Assembly (NCBI GenBank): GCA_015068025.1
Contig: SVLH01000004.1
Location: forward strand, 1-64,000
DNA: 64,000 bases
Direction of reading: 5' to 3'
Origin: Oscillospiraceae bacterium
GTDB lineage: Bacteria; Bacillota; Clostridia; Oscillospirales; Oscillospiraceae
Shown here: one piece after another, positions 24,658 to 35,526 of the stretch
Numbering within the stretch: the stretch's first letter is position 1
How the letters are laid out: every line of letters starts with the position of its first letter
Made by a program: the position numbers and the translations under genes
Notes under the pieces: generated by a model
What the model saw: only the letters and a program-made list of their open reading frames with translations
The model's database searches: none
What the model was told of the DNA's origin: nothing

Positions 24658-25360
24658 TCAGTTTTGTTTGCCCAGATAGGCCTCTTTCACCCGCTCATCC
24701 GCCAGCAGCTCGGCGCCGGTGCCGGACATGGTGATGTTGCCGGTCTCCAGCACATAGGCCAGGTCAGCGATCTTCAGCGCCATGTTGGCGTTCTGCTCAA
24801 TGAGCAGAACGGTAACGCCCTGCCGGTTGATCTCCCGGATGATGTTGAAGATATCCTGCACCACCAGAGGTGCCAGACCCAGAGAAGGCTCATCCAGCAG
24901 CAGCAGCTTGGGGCGGGACATCAGGGCACGACCCACGGCCAGCATCTGCTGCTCGCCGCCGGAGAGGGTGCCGGCCACCTGCCAGCTGCGCTCCTCCAGA
25001 CGGGGGAACAGGCTGTACACCCACTGGATGTCCTGCTCGATCTCGGCCTTGTTCCTGCGCAGGTAGGCGCCGATCTTCAGGTTTTCCAGCACAGTCATGT
25101 CCGGAAAGACGCGGCGTCCCTCGGGGCTCATGGCAATGCCGGTGGCAATAATCTTGTCGATGGATTTGCCCAGCAGTTCCTCGCCGTCCAGTTTGACAGA
25201 ACCGGAAGCCGCCTTGACAAGGCCGGTGATGGTGCGCAGGGTGGTAGACTTGCCCGCGCCGTTGGCGCCGATCAGGGTGACGATCTTGCCGTCAGGCACT
25301 TCCAGAGAAATGCCGCGGAGGGCTTGGATGCCGCCGTAGTTGACGTGCAGATTCTCGATT

Positions 25361-25368
<8 letters not shown>
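24658..25368 (-). CDS. livF: branched-chain amino-acid ABC transporter ATPase LivF
   Basis: A 236-residue ABC ATPase. Walker A GANGAGKST, signature LSGGEQQML, Walker B LLLLDEPSLGL, H-loop as LLIEQN (Gln variant normal for LivF). The ending VKEAYLG is typical of LivF. It powers a LivHM permease together with LivG. The start region overlaps the livG stop, which supports coupled translation; the ATG at 25368 is better spaced from GGTGG than the one at 25374. Confidence 0.93.
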
Positions 25369-26199
<831 letters not shown>

Positions 26200-26203
<4 letters not shown>

Positions 26204-27327
26204 TCGCCGACAGCCTCCTTTCCGGCCTTCTTCCCACGACGCTTGAACAGGTCGGGCAACTCCTTGTCGCCCATAATACCGCGGCGGAAGAACAGCACGA
26301 TGATCATGATCACAACGGAGAACACCACCATGCGGAAGCCGGGAGCCAGCAGCTTCATTCCCGCAATGTTGTTGGCGCTGTCATCCAGGAAGCGGAGCCA
26401 CCACTCGCTGCATCCGATGAACAGGAAGGCTGCGATGATGCTGCCGCTGATGGAGCCAATACCGCCGATGACCACCATCAGCAGAATTTCGTATGTCATG
26501 GCAGAGGTGAAGCCCTTGGCCTGCACGCTGCTCATATACATCGCCATCAAGCCGCCGCCCAGCCCGGCGAAAAAGGAACTGGTGACAAAAGCCAGCATTT
26601 TGTGCTTGGCAAGGTCGATGCCCATGGCCTCGGCGGCGATCTCGTCGTCCCGGATGGCCTTGAATGCGCGGCCGTAGGTGCTGTTGACCAGCAGCACAAT
26701 GAACAGAATACACAGACCCACCACGATGACATAAGGATACAGGTGCTTGAAGGTGGGATACTGGCGCAGGGTGTTGGAGCCGTTGGTCAGGGGCGCAAAG
26801 GATTCGTACTGGATGAAGGTACGTATGATCTCGGCAAAGCCCAGCGTAGCGATGGCCAGATAGTCGGACTTGAGCCGCAGGGCGGGCAGGCCGATCAGCC
26901 AGCCAAGGAACGCAGCCAGCACACCGCAGATCAGCAGCGTCAGCAGCATACCCACCACGGGGCCGATGGTGTCGCCCAGGAAGCCGGAGAAGATCTCCGG
27001 GATGGAGAAATTCACGATACCGCCGTCATAGTACTGATACACACCGGCGCGCTTTGCCACGGGGATGGACAAAATGGCGTAAGTATAGGCGCCCACCAGC
27101 ATAAAGCCTGCCTGACCCAGAGAGAACAGGCCGGTGAAGCCGTTGAGCAGGTTCATGGAAACGGCCAGCAGCGCGTAGACCGTGCCCTTTTTCATGACAG
27201 CCATCATAATGGACAGGCCCTTGACGTTCTTTGCCACGCCTTCCAGTCCCACAGAAATCACTGCCAGAACGGCAATGAGAATCATGCCGATGACAATCGT
27301 CTTCAGATCGCTTCTCTTTTTGATCAT
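26200..27327 (-). CDS. livM: branched-chain amino-acid ABC transporter permease LivM
   Basis: A 375-residue membrane protein (about nine helices) of the LivM family: LNLLNGFTGLFSLGQAGFMLVGAYTYA is the conserved permease start, and the EAA-like loop is AIRDDEIAAEAMGIDLAKHKMLAF. It pairs with LivH to form the channel. The ATG overlaps the livH stop. A Lys/Arg-rich C-terminal tail (FKRRGKKAGKEAVGE) is cytoplasmic. Confidence 0.92.
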
Positions 27328-28214
27328 CACACCTTCTCCTCCAGTTTCTCTCCGAAGAGGCCGGTGGGCTTGAGGCACAGCACCAGGATCAGCAGCGCAA
27401 AGGTAAATGCGTCGCTGAAGGTGGAGTAACCCAGTGCCCGGATGATGTTCTCACAGATGCCGATCAAAAATCCGCCCGCCACGGCGCCGGGGATGGAGCC
27501 GATACCGCCGAACACCGCCGCCACGAAGGCCTTCAGGCCGGGCATGGTGCCGACGGTGGGGGAAACGGTGGAGTAGTTGCTGAAGAACAGGAGTGACCCC
27601 ACAGCCGCCAGGAAGGAGCCGATCACAAAGGTCACGGAAATGACGCTGTTGATCTTGATGCCCATGAGGCGGGCGGTCTCAAAATCGCGGGAGGCAGCAC
27701 GCATGGCCATGCCGATGCGGGTCTTTTTGATCAGCGTCACCAGCAGAATGACCAGCACGAAGGTCAGAATAGGGGTGATGACGGTAACTCTCTTGGTCTC
27801 CATGCCGAAGATCTGAATGTTGTCGGAGATCCAGGGGATCACGGGATACTGCTGGGGCTGACCGCCGGTGATGTACCACATCAGGTTCTGCAGCAGGTAG
27901 CTGACGCCGATGGCAGAGATCATGACGGACATGCGGGGTGCGGACCGCAGGGGCTTATAGGCCAAACGCTCCACGGAAAAGCCCAGAAGCACCGTAACGA
28001 GAATGGTGAAGGGGATCGCCAGATACACCGGCATGGCGGTGACGGCGTAGAACATCACGAAGCCGGCCACCGTGAAAATGTCGCCGTGGGCAAAGTTGAT
28101 CAGCCGCAGGATGCCGTACACCATGGTGTAGCCCAGCGCGATCAAAGCGTACTGGCCACCCACGGAAATACCCGGCAGCAGGCTGTTCAAGCTGGCTTGA
28201 AGAATGTCTGCCAT
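27327..28214 (-). CDS. livH: branched-chain amino-acid ABC transporter permease LivH
   Basis: A 295-residue permease with eight or so helices. Family motifs GGQYALIALGYTMVYGILRLINFAHGD and the EAA loop AASRDFETARLMGIKINSVI are clear, as is GLKAFVAAVFGGIGSIPGAV. AAAGGAG precedes the ATG at 28214. It is separated from livJ by 141 bp that contain a strong hairpin. Confidence 0.92.
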   Translation of the reverse strand: MADILQASLNSLLPGISVGGQYALIALGYTMVYGILRLINFAHGDIFTVAGFVMFYAVTAMPVYLAIPFTILVTVLLGFSVERLAYKPLRSAPRMSVMISAIGVSYLLQNLMWYITGGQPQQYPVIPWISDNIQIFGMETKRVTVITPILTFVLVILLVTLIKKTRIGMAMRAASRDFETARLMGIKINSVISVTFVIGSFLAAVGSLLFFSNYSTVSPTVGTMPGLKAFVAAVFGGIGSIPGAVAGGFLIGICENIIRALGYSTFSDAFTFALLILVLCLKPTGLFGEKLEEKV

Positions 28215-28311
28215 ACTGTTTTCTCCTTTGACAAAATATGTTTGCGCCGATTTTCCAGAATACAGCCAGCGGCAATCCTCTGGAAAACCGGCGACGGGCA
28301 AAAGCCATACA

Positions 28312-28337
28312 AGGCAGCGGGGAAACCCCCGCTGCCT
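28312..28337 (-). terminator. intra-operon hairpin between livJ and livH
   Basis: AGGCAGCGGGG / CCCCGCTGCCT, a very stable stem with no T run. It probably stabilises the 3' end of the livJ message or partly terminates it, giving more binding protein than permease (inference). Confidence 0.6.
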
Positions 28338-28355
28338 GTATATCGTACGGAACGA

Positions 28356-29540
28356 TTACTTGCTCAGGCCCTGCTCCTTCACGGAGTAGAATTCGCCCTT
28401 CTCGGTGTCGACGCCCTTGATGAAGATGATGTTCTTGTCCACATCGCCCTCGGCATCGAAGACCACGTCGCCGGTCACGCCGGTGTACTTCACGCCGGAG
28501 AGCGCCGCAGCGATGGCATCGGAGTCGGCAGAGTCGGCAGCCTTGATGGCCTCGACGGCAACCATGTACGCGTCATAGCCCAGAGCGGACACGGCAGAGA
28601 CGGTGTCGGTGCCGCCGTTGTTGGCCAGCTTATCGTCGTTGGCATTCAGCCAGCCCTGGAAGCCACTCATGAACTCGGCAGCAGCCTGGGAAGCGCCTTC
28701 ATCATAGAAGGTGGAGAAATACACGTCAGCGCCGGACTTGGTGGCAGCCTGCAGGATCACGGCATCATCCCAGGTATCGCCTGCGATCAGGGGGATACCG
28801 GCATAAGCAGCCTGGTCAATCAGCAGGGAGGCCACGGTGGTGGAGGTGGGGGCAAAGATCACGTCAGCGTTGGCAGCCTTGGCGGCAGTGATGTAGCCGG
28901 ACATATCGGTGTTGCCGGCGGGGTTCTGGTCGGCCACGACCTGAATGCCGAGGCGCTCGCACTCCTGGGTGAAATACTCGCCCAGACCCACGGAGTAGTC
29001 GTCGCCCAGCTCGGTGAACACATAGGCCACCTTGGCGTCAAACTCATCCTTGGCCAGGTTTGCCAGCACGCTGCCCTGGAAAGGATCCAGATAGCACACA
29101 CGATAGTAGTAGGGGTTGCCCAGAGTCACGCCGGGGTTGGTGCAGGAGCAGCCGATGGCAGCGATCTTGGCTTCTTCAAACACGGGAGCGGCAGCCATAG
29201 ACACGCCGGAACCATAGGAGCCCAGAACGATGGCAACGCCTTCGCTCACCAGCTGCTCGGCAGCGGAAACGCCCTTGTCGTTTTCGGACTGGTTATCCAC
29301 AGCAAAGGTCTTGATGGTGTACTCCTCGCCGCCAATGGTGACGGTGGGAACCACAGAGTTGGCATACTCGATGCCCAGAACTTCCTTCTTGCCGCCGGCG
29401 CCGTTGGCACCGGAGGAGGGCTCGTAAATGCCGATGGTGATGACCTTCTCACCGGACTGTTCCTCGGCGGGCTTTTCGCCGCAGGCGGCCAGACCCAGAA
29501 CCATGGTCAGAGCCAGCAGCAGAGCAAATACTTTTTTCAT
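28356..29540 (-). CDS. livJ: branched-chain amino-acid ABC transporter substrate-binding lipoprotein
   Basis: A 394-residue periplasmic-binding-protein-like (type 1 fold) lipoprotein. Signal peptide with lipobox LGLAAC, then the Leu/Ile/Val-binding family pattern: ITIGIYEPSSGANGAGGKKEVLGIEYAN, VVLGSYGSG, SAPVFEEAKI-like, and GYDAYMVAVEAIKAA. First gene of the liv operon. The ligand could be Leu/Ile/Val or another amino acid; sequence does not decide. AGGAGG is 9 nt before ATG 29540, which favours this over the ATG at 29549. Confidence 0.9.
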   Translation of the reverse strand: MKKVFALLLALTMVLGLAACGEKPAEEQSGEKVITIGIYEPSSGANGAGGKKEVLGIEYANSVVPTVTIGGEEYTIKTFAVDNQSENDKGVSAAEQLVSEGVAIVLGSYGSGVSMAAAPVFEEAKIAAIGCSCTNPGVTLGNPYYYRVCYLDPFQGSVLANLAKDEFDAKVAYVFTELGDDYSVGLGEYFTQECERLGIQVVADQNPAGNTDMSGYITAAKAANADVIFAPTSTTVASLLIDQAAYAGIPLIAGDTWDDAVILQAATKSGADVYFSTFYDEGASQAAAEFMSGFQGWLNANDDKLANNGGTDTVSAVSALGYDAYMVAVEAIKAADSADSDAIAAALSGVKYTGVTGDVVFDAEGDVDKNIIFIKGVDTEKGEFYSVKEQGLSK

Positions 29541-29593
29541 TCTTTTCATCCTCCTGTCAAACTCGAAGGCTCTCGCCTCCATATCAATATAGT

Positions 29594-29622
29594 ATTTTAC
29601 GTGGTTTTTGTAGACTTTGCAA
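29594..29622 (-). promoter_or_regulatory. promoter of the liv operon
   Basis: On the minus strand TTGCAA (29622-29617), 17-bp spacer, TAAAAT (29599-29594), about 53 bp before livJ. The rest of the 29541-29863 gap holds the ftsH terminator and otherwise nothing I can identify. Confidence 0.55.
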
Positions 29623-29824
29623 GGTCAATTATGTACAGAAAGTTCCTTCCTGTCCCCCGCTTCTGCCGCCCTTTTGACTTCACAGGGCGTGTATTTGTCT
29701 TTGATACGCGAACACATCAAAGAGCCAGTCGCCAAAACTACTACATTTGTCCTCTGCTCAAAGACACCCTTGTGTTGGTGATTTCGCCGAACACGCAGAA
29801 CTTTTTTCCGGATTTTGGATGTAA

Positions 29825-29858
29825 AAACCCGGAGCCGCCTATGGTCGGCTCCGGGTTT
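29825..29858 (-). terminator. terminator of ftsH
   Basis: AAACCCGGAGCCG / CGGCTCCGGGTTT stem with an 8-nt loop and a T tail on the minus strand. Confidence 0.85.
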
Positions 29859-29863
29859 GGGGA

Positions 29864-31747
29864 TCATTCTTCCACGGTGGGCTCGGTTTGTGCGGGAGCG
29901 TCCTGCGCGGCGGCGGAGGGATCCACCACAGCCAAGAAGGCCTCGCGCTCCATGGTTTCGTGTTCCAGCAGATACTGTGCCACAGCGTCCAGCTGGGCTC
30001 TGTGCTCGGTGAGAATGTCCTCGCAGCGAGCGTAAGCGGCGGAGATCAGCGCCTGCACTTCCGCGTCGATCTGGGCGGCCACAGACTCGGAATAGCTGCG
30101 GCTCTGGCTCATGGTGCGGCCGATAAAGACCTCGTCGTGCCCGGAGTCGAAGGACACCGTGCCGATCTTTTCGCTCATGCCGTAGGACGCCACCATCTTG
30201 CGGGCAATGGCGCTGGCGCGCTGAATGTCATTGCTGGCGCCGGTGGAGATGTCGCCCAGACACAGCTGCTCCGCCACGCGGCCGCCCAGCAGGGCAACGA
30301 TCTGATCTTCCATATACCGCTTGGAGAGGTAGGATCGATCCTCCTCCGGCAGGGAGATGGTCATGCCGCCGGCCTGTCCCCGGGGGACGATGGTGATCTG
30401 GCTGACGGGATCCTGCCCGGGAAGGGCGTGCATCACCACCGCGTGACCGGCCTCATGCCAGGCGGTCAGCTCCCGCTCGTGCTGCGGGATGACGCGGCTG
30501 CGCTTTTCCGGGCCGGCGATGACCTTGATCTCCGCCTCTTTCAGATCACTCATGGTAATGAACTTCTGTTTGCGGCGGCCTGCCAGCAGCGCGCCCTCGT
30601 TGATGAGGTTTTCCAGATCCGCACCAGTAAACCCGGCCGTGCCCTGGGCCAGCTTGTGCAGATCCACATCCTCCGCCAGAGGCTTGCCTCTGGTGTGAAC
30701 TTTCAGGATCTCCTCTCGGCCCTTGATGTCCGGCAGACCCACATAGATCTGGCGGTCGAAACGGCCGGGACGCAGCAGCGCGGGATCCAGCACATCCGCA
30801 CGGTTGGTGGCGGCCAGAACGACCACGCCCTCGTTGGCGGCAAAGCCGTCCATCTCCACCAGCAGCTGGTTCAGCGTCTGCTCACGTTCGTCATGTCCGC
30901 CGCCAAGGCCCGTGCCGCGCTGGCGGCCGACAGCGTCGATCTCGTCGATAAACACAATGGCGGGTGCCTGTTTCTTGGCCTGATCAAACAGGTCGCGGAC
31001 GCGGCTGGCGCCCACGCCCACATACAGCTCCACAAAGTCGGAGCCGGAAATAGACAGGAAGCCAACGCCCGCCTCGCCGGCCACAGCCTTGGCCAGCAGG
31101 GTCTTGCCGGTGCCCGGAGGGCCTACCAGCAGCACGCCCTTGGGGATGCGGGCACCCAGAGAAATAAACTGTCCGGGGTCGCGGAGGAACTCCACGATCT
31201 CCTGCAGTTCTTCCTTCTCCTCGTCGGCGCCTGCCACGTCGTCAAAGGCGACCTGTTTATCCTTATCGGACAGTCCGCGGGTTCGGGCGTTGCCGAACCT
31301 TGCCATGCGGTCATTGCCGGCGCCGCCCTGACCGCGCGCCAAGAGGAAGTACAACACAAATCCCAGCACCGCAGCACCCAGCACCCAGGGGAGCAGCAGC
31401 TCCAGCCAGTTTGTGGATTGATCCTGCTGATAGTCGTAGCTTTTGATGATGCCACGGCCGGCCTGCTCCTCGATCAGCGGGTGCATCTCCTGGTAGAAAT
31501 AGTCAAAATCGTACAGTTCGTGGTGCACGCTCTTGCTGCCGCCCCGTTCCTCGTACAGGTTCAGGACCAGCGTGTTGTCCATCACCACCAGCGACTCCAC
31601 TTTTTCCTGACGGAGCAGCTGCTTTGCTTCGTAATAGCTCACCTGCCCCCGGTCATTCATCTCCCAGAGCCAGTTGATGCAAACAAGCATAATCAGTCCC
31701 AGCAGCAGAAAGCTGAAACCGGATCTGCGCTTTTGTTTCTTTGCCAA
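29864..31747 (-). CDS. ftsH: ATP-dependent zinc metalloprotease FtsH
   Basis: A 627-residue membrane-bound AAA+ protease that degrades misfolded membrane and regulatory proteins. Two transmembrane helices (about 11-28 and 117-137) flank a small external domain; Walker A GPPGTGKT 209-216; the SRH around 316-334; zinc site HEAGH 431-435. The start codon is TTG, with GGAGG about 9 nt upstream. Last gene of the gdpP-rplI-dnaB-tilS-hpt-ftsH run; tilS-hpt-ftsH is a conserved Firmicutes order. Confidence 0.96.
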   Translation of the reverse strand: MAKKQKRRSGFSFLLLGLIMLVCINWLWEMNDRGQVSYYEAKQLLRQEKVESLVVMDNTLVLNLYEERGGSKSVHHELYDFDYFYQEMHPLIEEQAGRGIIKSYDYQQDQSTNWLELLLPWVLGAAVLGFVLYFLLARGQGGAGNDRMARFGNARTRGLSDKDKQVAFDDVAGADEEKEELQEIVEFLRDPGQFISLGARIPKGVLLVGPPGTGKTLLAKAVAGEAGVGFLSISGSDFVELYVGVGASRVRDLFDQAKKQAPAIVFIDEIDAVGRQRGTGLGGGHDEREQTLNQLLVEMDGFAANEGVVVLAATNRADVLDPALLRPGRFDRQIYVGLPDIKGREEILKVHTRGKPLAEDVDLHKLAQGTAGFTGADLENLINEGALLAGRRKQKFITMSDLKEAEIKVIAGPEKRSRVIPQHERELTAWHEAGHAVVMHALPGQDPVSQITIVPRGQAGGMTISLPEEDRSYLSKRYMEDQIVALLGGRVAEQLCLGDISTGASNDIQRASAIARKMVASYGMSEKIGTVSFDSGHDEVFIGRTMSQSRSYSESVAAQIDAEVQALISAAYARCEDILTEHRAQLDAVAQYLLEHETMEREAFLAVVDPSAAAQDAPAQTEPTVEE

Positions 31748-31764
31748 AAAAGGATACCTCCCGT

Positions 31765-32319
31765 TTAGTGATTGCTGTATACTTCCGGCTTCAGCACGCC
31801 GATGTAGGGCACATTGCGATAGCGCTGGGCGTAGTCCAGTCCGTAGCCCACCACGAACTCATCGGGAATGGTAAAACCTGCCAGATCGGCGGTAACGGCC
31901 TTTTCCCGGCGTGCAGGCTTGTCCAGCAGCGTCACGATGGTGATGGTGGCCGCACCCTTGGCCAGAAAGTACTGTTTCAGGAACGCCAGCGTGTTGCCGG
32001 AATCCAGAATATCCTCCACAATGACCAGATGGCGGCCGGTGATATCCTGCTGCAGGTCATAGTTGATACGAACGCGGCCGGAGGACTCGGTGGCGTTTGC
32101 ATAAGAGCTGACGGCAATGAACTCAATATCGCTCTTGATCTGGCAGGCGCGCATCAGGTCTGCCACAAACACGAAAGAGCCCTTCAAAACGCCCAGAAAC
32201 AGGGGATTCTTCCCTTCAAACATCTCGTACAGCGCTGCGCCCATCTCGGATACGCGCTGCTTCAATTCCTCCTCGGTCACCAGAACCTTCAGAATGTCCT
32301 TCTCCATCTCACTTCTCAT
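31765..32319 (-). CDS. hpt: hypoxanthine phosphoribosyltransferase
   Basis: A 184-residue purine-salvage enzyme making IMP/GMP from hypoxanthine/guanine and PRPP. The PRPP loop is [22 protein letters not shown] and the C-terminal [17 protein letters not shown] are typical. AGGAG is 7 nt before the ATG. It overlaps the end of tilS by 11 nt. Confidence 0.95.
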   Translation of the reverse strand: MRSEMEKDILKVLVTEEELKQRVSEMGAALYEMFEGKNPLFLGVLKGSFVFVADLMRACQIKSDIEFIAVSSYANATESSGRVRINYDLQQDITGRHLVIVEDILDSGNTLAFLKQYFLAKGAATITIVTLLDKPARREKAVTADLAGFTIPDEFVVGYGLDYAQRYRNVPYIGVLKPEVYSNH

Positions 32320-33667
32320 CGTTTTTCTCCTCTGTTTCCTGATGAAATATTACATAGATCGGTTTCGCGGAACCGTTTGGTGCAAACTTTGCGTCAATGC
32401 CCACACCGGGCACTGCCGCCGCCTGTCCGTCCACACGCAGCACCGGCATGGCATCCCGCTGCGCCGGGGAGATCCCCGCATCGGCACAGAGCCGCTTCAA
32501 ACTGCGTTCGCCGCGGCTGCCGGGGAGGGTCATGCGGTCATTTCTGTCCCACGATGTCACCGTGAGACGCGCGCCCTCCGGCGCAGAAAGCGGCCTGCCG
32601 GGGCCATCCGCCGCCAGCATCACACGCCATGTGCCAAAGCGCACCGTTTCGCCGGGGGCAATGTCCGCCGCCTGCGGCGTCGGTTCCGCTCCCGCGATCA
32701 CCAGCTCCCGTGCGTCCCGCCGCGCCGTCAGGCCATAGGGCAGGGATGCCGTCTTTCCGGGCACGGCATACAGCAGTGCGCATACCGCCTCCACATGGGC
32801 GGCGGTCAGGTCTCGTCTCCCCCCTGCCTTTTGGGCAAGGGCAGCATGGACGGCGCGGGTGAAAACCGCCTCTGCCGCCGCAAGGCAGGCTTCGGCATCC
32901 AGATACAGGGCATCGCACTCCTCGCGGCAGCACCGCTCCAGCAGCGCCTCCGCCATGGAGGTGAGGGCATCCTCGTCCCGGCGCAGCTGCTGCGCCGTCC
33001 GGGTCATGTTCTCCACCGCTTTCGGGTTCAGCTCCCGCAGCACCGGCAGCACCTTGTGCCGCAGCACATTGCGGCTGACCTCGTCCAGCGCGTTGGTGGA
33101 GTCCTCAACAAACAAAATTTGATGTTCCTGTGCATAAGCCGCCAACTCCGCCCGGGTGACAGAGAGAAACGGTCTTGCGATTGCTCCCCGCCGCGGCGGA
33201 ATCCCCGCAAGCCCCCGGCTCCCGGTGCCGCGCAGCAGATGCAGCAGCATGGTCTCTGCGTTGTCGTCGGCGTGGTGCGCCGTCAGCACGAAGGCACACC
33301 CCGTCGCCTGCCGCTGCCGCTCCAGAAAGGCGTAGCGCGCCGTGCGGGCGGCTTCCTCTATGGACTGCCCCGTCTCCGCGGCATAGCCCGCCACATCCCC
33401 ACTTTCGCTGACGAAGGGAATGCCGTGTTCGCCACACCATTTGCGGACAAAGGCCTCGTCGCCGTCAGACTCCGCCCCCCGCAGCCGATGGTTGAAGTGG
33501 GCGGCGGTAACGGTGATGTTCCGCGTCCGTCCCCAGTCGGAAAGCAGGTGCAGCAGGCACATGGAGTCCAGCCCGCCGGACACGGCGCACAGTACGGAAG
33601 TATCCTTCCCGCCGCATAGGTCATTCAGAAACCGCTTGACGGCAGACAACTCACTCGTCATCGTCAT
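32309..33667 (-). CDS. tilS: tRNA(Ile)-lysidine synthetase
   Basis: A 452-residue N-type ATP pyrophosphatase that changes C34 of tRNA-Ile(CAU) to lysidine. PP-loop SGGLDS at 30-35; HHADDNAETMLLHLLRGTGSRGLAG-type segment in the middle (about 130-155); the C-terminal TilS domain ends in RDAMPVLRVDG...APNGSAKPIYVIFH. Its start lies inside the end of dnaB (17-nt overlap). Confidence 0.94.
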   Translation of the reverse strand: MTMTSELSAVKRFLNDLCGGKDTSVLCAVSGGLDSMCLLHLLSDWGRTRNITVTAAHFNHRLRGAESDGDEAFVRKWCGEHGIPFVSESGDVAGYAAETGQSIEEAARTARYAFLERQRQATGCAFVLTAHHADDNAETMLLHLLRGTGSRGLAGIPPRRGAIARPFLSVTRAELAAYAQEHQILFVEDSTNALDEVSRNVLRHKVLPVLRELNPKAVENMTRTAQQLRRDEDALTSMAEALLERCCREECDALYLDAEACLAAAEAVFTRAVHAALAQKAGGRRDLTAAHVEAVCALLYAVPGKTASLPYGLTARRDARELVIAGAEPTPQAADIAPGETVRFGTWRVMLAADGPGRPLSAPEGARLTVTSWDRNDRMTLPGSRGERSLKRLCADAGISPAQRDAMPVLRVDGQAAAVPGVGIDAKFAPNGSAKPIYVIFHQETEEKNDEK

Positions 33668-35003
33668 AGCGATTGTCCAGCGTGGAGAACTGGGTATATT
33701 CGGGCATCCATCTCAATTCGACCTTGCCCGTTTCACCGTGGCGGTTCTTGGCCACGATACACTCTGCAATGTTGTGTTTTTCGGAATCTTCGTTGTAATA
33801 ATCGTCCCGGTACAGGAACAGCACGATGTCCGCATCCTGCTCGATAGAGCCGGATTCACGCAGATCGGACAGCATGGGACGCTTGTCGTCGCGCTTTTCG
33901 TTGGCACGGCTCAACTGGCTGAGGCAGATGACGGGAACGTTCAGTTCCTTGGCCATGATCTTCAGCATACGGGACATATCGGAAACCACCTGCTGGCGGT
34001 TCTCGCCGCCGCCGTGCTTGCCTCCGGCGGAGGTCATCAGCTGCAGATAGTCGATAACCACAAGACCCAGATTGTCCAGACGGCGGCACTTGGCGTTCAT
34101 GTCCGCCACCGTCAGCATGGGGTTGTCGTCGATGCGGACATCCAGCATGTTCAGCACGGTAGCCGCGTCAGCAATCTTCCTCCAGTCAGTCTCCCGCAGA
34201 TAGCCGGTTTTCAAGCGGGTGTTCTCCACCAGCGCCTCGGAGGACAGCAGACGGGTGGCCAGCTGTTCCCGGGACATTTCCAGCGAAAACACCGCCACGG
34301 TCTTGCGGGAGCTTTTTGCCACATTCAGCGCCACATTCAGGGCAAATGAGGTCTTACCCATGCCGGGCCGGGCGGCCAGCAAAATCAGGTCGGACTTGTT
34401 CAGGCCGGTGATCTTGTTATCCACCGCCGAAAGGCCGGTGGACAGGCCGGGCAGGTGGTTTTCGCTCTCGCTCATCTCCGACAGGCGATCCAGCACATCC
34501 GGCAGCACCAGCCGGAGGGGCACCATGTCCTGGGCGCTCTGCCCCCGACGGATGGCATAGACCTTCTGCTCCGCCGCCTCCAGAATTTCAGAGGCCTCGC
34601 CGACGCCCTCCTGCACCATGGCAGTGATCTCGCCGGCAGCCTGTGCCACGCCGCGCAGCAGCGCCTTGTCCCGCACGATGGCCGCATACTCCATCACGTT
34701 GGCGCTGGTGGGGGTGATCTCCATCAGCTGGGCAAGGTAGGATCGGGTGGTGGCCTCGTCATAGATCCCCGCCTTCTGCATCTCCTCACACACGGTGATG
34801 CCGTCGATGGGGCGGGCATAGGTGAACATGGTATAGATGGTCTCAAAGATCTCACGGTTCTGACGCAGATAAAAATCCGCAGGGCGCAGCTTGTCCATCA
34901 CGTCCTTGACGCAGTCGGGATCGATGAGCATCGAGCCCAGTACGGCCTGCTCTCCCTCCAGACTGTGGGGCATCTGCCGAATGAGAAGGTCTTCCATTGC
35001 CAT
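33651..35003 (-). CDS. dnaB: replicative DNA helicase DnaB
   Basis: A 450-residue hexameric replication helicase (DnaC in Bacillus naming). The N-terminal domain begins PHSLEGEQAVLGSMLID; the RecA-like domain has Walker A RPGMGKT 212-218, the VVIDYLQLM Walker B, and SQLSRANEKRDDKRPMLSDLRESGSIEQDAD. GGAGG precedes the ATG by 9 nt. It follows rplI, a common pairing. Confidence 0.96.
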   Translation of the reverse strand: MAMEDLLIRQMPHSLEGEQAVLGSMLIDPDCVKDVMDKLRPADFYLRQNREIFETIYTMFTYARPIDGITVCEEMQKAGIYDEATTRSYLAQLMEITPTSANVMEYAAIVRDKALLRGVAQAAGEITAMVQEGVGEASEILEAAEQKVYAIRRGQSAQDMVPLRLVLPDVLDRLSEMSESENHLPGLSTGLSAVDNKITGLNKSDLILLAARPGMGKTSFALNVALNVAKSSRKTVAVFSLEMSREQLATRLLSSEALVENTRLKTGYLRETDWRKIADAATVLNMLDVRIDDNPMLTVADMNAKCRRLDNLGLVVIDYLQLMTSAGGKHGGGENRQQVVSDMSRMLKIMAKELNVPVICLSQLSRANEKRDDKRPMLSDLRESGSIEQDADIVLFLYRDDYYNEDSEKHNIAECIVAKNRHGETGKVELRWMPEYTQFSTLDNRYDDDE

Positions 35004-35047
35004 AGCACTCTACCTCCGTGAGAAATGGGGTTTTGCGGGGTGCGAAG

Positions 35048-35497
35048 TTATTTCGCCTCGTAGACGGACACGAACACCGTGCCGGTGATCTCAAAGCCCA
35101 GCTTGGCCTTGACCTGATAATTGCCGAAGGACTTGATGGGATCGTCCAGCACCAGCTTCTGCTTGGGGATGTCCAGACCGAACTGTGCCTTCAGGCCTTC
35201 GGAGATCTCCTTGGTGGTGACGGCACCAAAGAGTTTGCCGCCGCTGCCGGCTCTGGCGGTCAGCTTGACCTGGCACTCTTTCAGCTTCTCGGCAGTCTCC
35301 TGTGCCTCCGCCTTCTGGCGGGCTTCCTCGGCCTTGCGGGCCTTTTCCTTCAGGTTCATGGTGTTGATGGCGTCCGCCGTGGCGGCAATGGCCAGCTTGC
35401 GGGGCAGAAGGAAGTTGCGGGCGTAGCCCTCGGAAACCTCCACCATCTGGCCCTTCTTGCCCTGGCCCTTTACGTCCTGCTGTAAAATTACTTTCAT
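35048..35497 (-). CDS. rplI: 50S ribosomal protein L9
   Basis: A 149-residue ribosomal protein. The N-terminal [30 protein letters not shown]-type signature (shown from residue 1) and Lys-rich connecting helix are clear. Usual length. Located between gdpP and dnaB as in many Firmicutes. Confidence 0.97.
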   Translation of the reverse strand: MKVILQQDVKGQGKKGQMVEVSEGYARNFLLPRKLAIAATADAINTMNLKEKARKAEEARQKAEAQETAEKLKECQVKLTARAGSGGKLFGAVTTKEISEGLKAQFGLDIPKQKLVLDDPIKSFGNYQVKAKLGFEITGTVFVSVYEAK

Positions 35498-35526
35498 GGG
35501 TCGTTCTCCTTTATGCTCTATGGTCG

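Noticed and set aside
28312-28337. Terminator dividing the liv operon
   Set aside because: No T run follows, and livH has no promoter of its own, so read-through is expected.
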